Origin: Neelides folsomi
Lineage: Eukaryota > Arthropoda > Collembola > Neelipleona > Neelidae
Length of the DNA: 64,000 nt
NCBI GenBank assembly: GCA_034687125.1
Contig: JAQGBZ010000195.1
Coordinates: 54,201-118,200 of the forward strand
Direction of reading: 5' to 3'
A model generated the notes under the pieces. That model saw only the letters and a program-made list of their open reading frames with translations. It searched no databases and was not told the origin of the DNA. The translations under genes were made by a program, and so were the position numbers. Shown piece after piece: positions 62,701 to 64,000 of this stretch. Positions within the stretch are counted from its first letter, which is position 1. Each line of letters begins with the position of its first letter.

Positions 62701-63630
62701 AAGTGATAAAGAAAATTTTAACTCTTTCTCTACTTGCTCTTATTGTTAGCCTGCATAAACAAAGGTGGCTATAATCACTGTGAATGCATTGACGGCTTCA
62801 TTGAAGTAAACAATGGACAATGCAGATTGTCGTATGGAAGTGTTTGTTCGGGGAATCTTCAGAATTCCGATAATTTATTTCGATGTGAAAAAACCACCGT
62901 AAGTATTTTGTATACCCTTAAATTATGTGCTATACCCTTTAAGCACTTATAGACAATAAAAAGTACATACTTACATACTTAAGATAACTAGGCTTACTAA
63001 TTTCAACCTTTTCTTTTACAGCCTTTGTACTGTATCGAAGGGATTTGTCAGTGCAATGATAGTTCAGCGGTTTATGATCAAAAGAAAAGAAAATGCTTAG
63101 GACTTGCTGGAGGTAAAAATAAACCATACATGCCAAAAAGATGGTGAATGTCTTTGCATTTTAAGGGCAGCTCCCATTAACCCGAGATCCGACATGTGGT
63201 AAGCGACAGTCGCTTACCACTCCAAACCTAACCTAACCTATCTAAATACATATCGCAAGAAATAGGGCGTTATCTAATGAAATGGCGCTTATCTCTCGTC
63301 GGGTATCGGGTAAATGGGAGTTTCCCATTTTAAGTTGAAAAAAATTATTTGGGTTAAAAGTGTGAATGATACTGGTATGTAATTGAGGATCCTCATTTAA
63401 CTCATATGTACATAATGTAAATGTAACACATGAAGATTATGTTATTTTAACTTAACATGTTTATGTTAATTACAGCAAGATGTTCAAATGACAATACACT
63501 TGTTTCGGGTGCATCTTGTCTTGAAAACTCAGAATGTTTCCAAATTCATCCAAAGATCCCTGGTCGATGCCATTGCAGTCGTGGATTTCAAGAACATAAT
63601 AGAACTTGCATTCCTATAAATTCCCTCTGA
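59775..63630 (+). CDS. Secreted LDLa + cysteine-rich (EB/EGF-like) protein 2
   Basis: Fourteen exons (59775-59841, 59946-60031, 60128-60236, 60349-60418, 60468-61129, 61252-61389, 61478-61589, 61688-61726, 61790-62026, 62142-62323, 62476-62628, 62750-62898, 63022-63112, 63476-63630) sum to 2250 nt, or 749 residues. A signal peptide ([21 protein letters not shown]) is followed by one LDLa module ([20 protein letters not shown] ... [11 protein letters not shown]) with the full acidic Ca2+ cluster. About a dozen repeating cysteine-rich units follow, many ending C.C....W....CVGL(A/N)G. Alignment by eye with gene 1 is clear in the first EB unit ([20 protein letters not shown] versus CTKPDEMMYNPLTKRCVARS). 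It is about 230 residues longer than gene 1, with more exons, so it either gained units or gene 1 lost them. No transmembrane segment; probably secreted. Confidence 0.85.
63166..63325. mobile_element. 160-bp MITE in intron 13 of LDLa/EB gene 2
   Basis: Terminal inverted repeats of about 27 bp (left GGCAGCTCCCATTAACCCGA, right reverse complement GGAAACTCCCATTTACCCGA) lie between perfect 9-bp direct repeats CATTTTAAG (63157-63165, 63326-63334). Inside is an 11-bp perfect hairpin (63196-63220, GTGGTAAGCGA...) followed by three CCTAA units (63226-63240). It is non-coding. A 9-bp duplication fits Mutator-like elements; if the first C is chance, 8 bp would fit hAT. Confidence 0.75.
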
Positions 63631-64000
63631 TTCATATTAAAATATAAATGCTTCAACTAAATTATTTAACTGAAAGTAAGTTTTTACTTTTAAAATCTAT
63701 ACTAACATTAAGCCAGGTACCAGCCTTTGTATATCGTGTTGTACAATGTTATGCAATAATTATCCGATGCTACGTAGTGAAAGTGTTTTATGATTAATAT
63801 GATATGATATTATATCTGTATAAACATCAATGGGTAAACGTTAACAAACAATTAGTACAGGGCATTCACGTTAAGTATTTAAATCTTTAAACATAATTTA
63901 CACCATTAATATAACATCAAATTATTTTCTAGTATGCCATTCGTTGTTGTCAAATATCATAAAATTATAGATTTTAAACAATTGGTTGTAATTTTCAAAG
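63631..64000. other. 3' flank of LDLa/EB gene 2
   Basis: 370 bp of AT-rich DNA to the end of the window. No canonical AATAAA lies close to the stop; ATATAAAT at about 63643 is the nearest AT-rich hexamer-like site. Nothing else seen. Confidence 0.5.

Noticed and set aside
63226-63240. CCTAA repeats as a telomere or interstitial telomeric tract
   Set aside because: Only three units, inside a small MITE with target duplications, so not a telomere.
40667-64000. CRISPR arrays, bacterial operons or phage genes
   Set aside because: The window is clearly eukaryotic with spliced genes; no regularly spaced identical repeats outside the coding minisatellite.

Overview
This is eukaryotic, AT-rich, intron-dense nuclear DNA. 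Introns are GT...AG, often 50-600 bp, and most exons are phase-consistent. Gene content (CDK4/6, BAF, a glial-type glutamate transporter family member, NOM1, UNC13D/BAIAP3-type protein, LRMDA-like protein, secreted LDLa/EB-type cysteine-rich proteins) points to an invertebrate animal, most likely an arthropod. A springtail or insect-like hexapod would fit, but the species cannot be fixed from the sequence alone. All exon models below were built by eye from splice sites and reading phase; every multi-exon gene sums to a whole number of codons.

Layout. 1-11,054: gene-poor, no supported gene. 11,090-13,731 (+): CDK4/6, preceded by two stacked upstream ORFs and carrying a MITE-like element in intron 2. 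14,668-15,655 (+): tiny 81-residue protein with about 43% cysteine, built from micro-exons. 16,227-17,565 (+): mitochondrial ribosomal protein L2. 18,039-29,991 (-): UNC13D/BAIAP3-family exocytosis protein with two alternative 5' ends. 31,137-34,794 (-): NOM1, with a foldback element in its last intron. 35,367-37,545 (+): unrecognised protein with a coding minisatellite read in two frames. 38,088-38,569 (-): BAF. 39,296-44,264 (+): HACL1 with a possible mitochondrial-targeting first exon, with a NAT8-like acetyltransferase lying inside the putative first intron. 44,490-45,420: remains of a tandem duplication. 45,855-47,731 (-): non-canonical poly(A)/terminal uridylyl transferase. 48,707-49,713 (-): LRMDA-like leucine-rich-repeat protein. 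51,538-54,911 (+): divergent SLC1/EAAT transporter. 55,809-58,458 and 59,775-63,630 (+): tandem paralogous secreted LDLa + cysteine-rich proteins, each with a small inverted-repeat transposon in an intron.

The genes are an ordinary mix of housekeeping and tissue genes rather than one pathway. The points most worth checking are: (1) the orphan protein whose DNA repeat is read in two frames of a single ORF; (2) the tandem duplication of HACL1-3'/TUTase, in which each copy has lost the part that the other kept; (3) the in-frame mitochondrial-like leader spliced onto a peroxisomal (SKL-ending) HACL1; (4) the EAAT relative with changed signature motifs; (5) the cysteine-rich micro-exon gene; (6) three or four short non-autonomous transposons, three of them with candidate target-site duplications.
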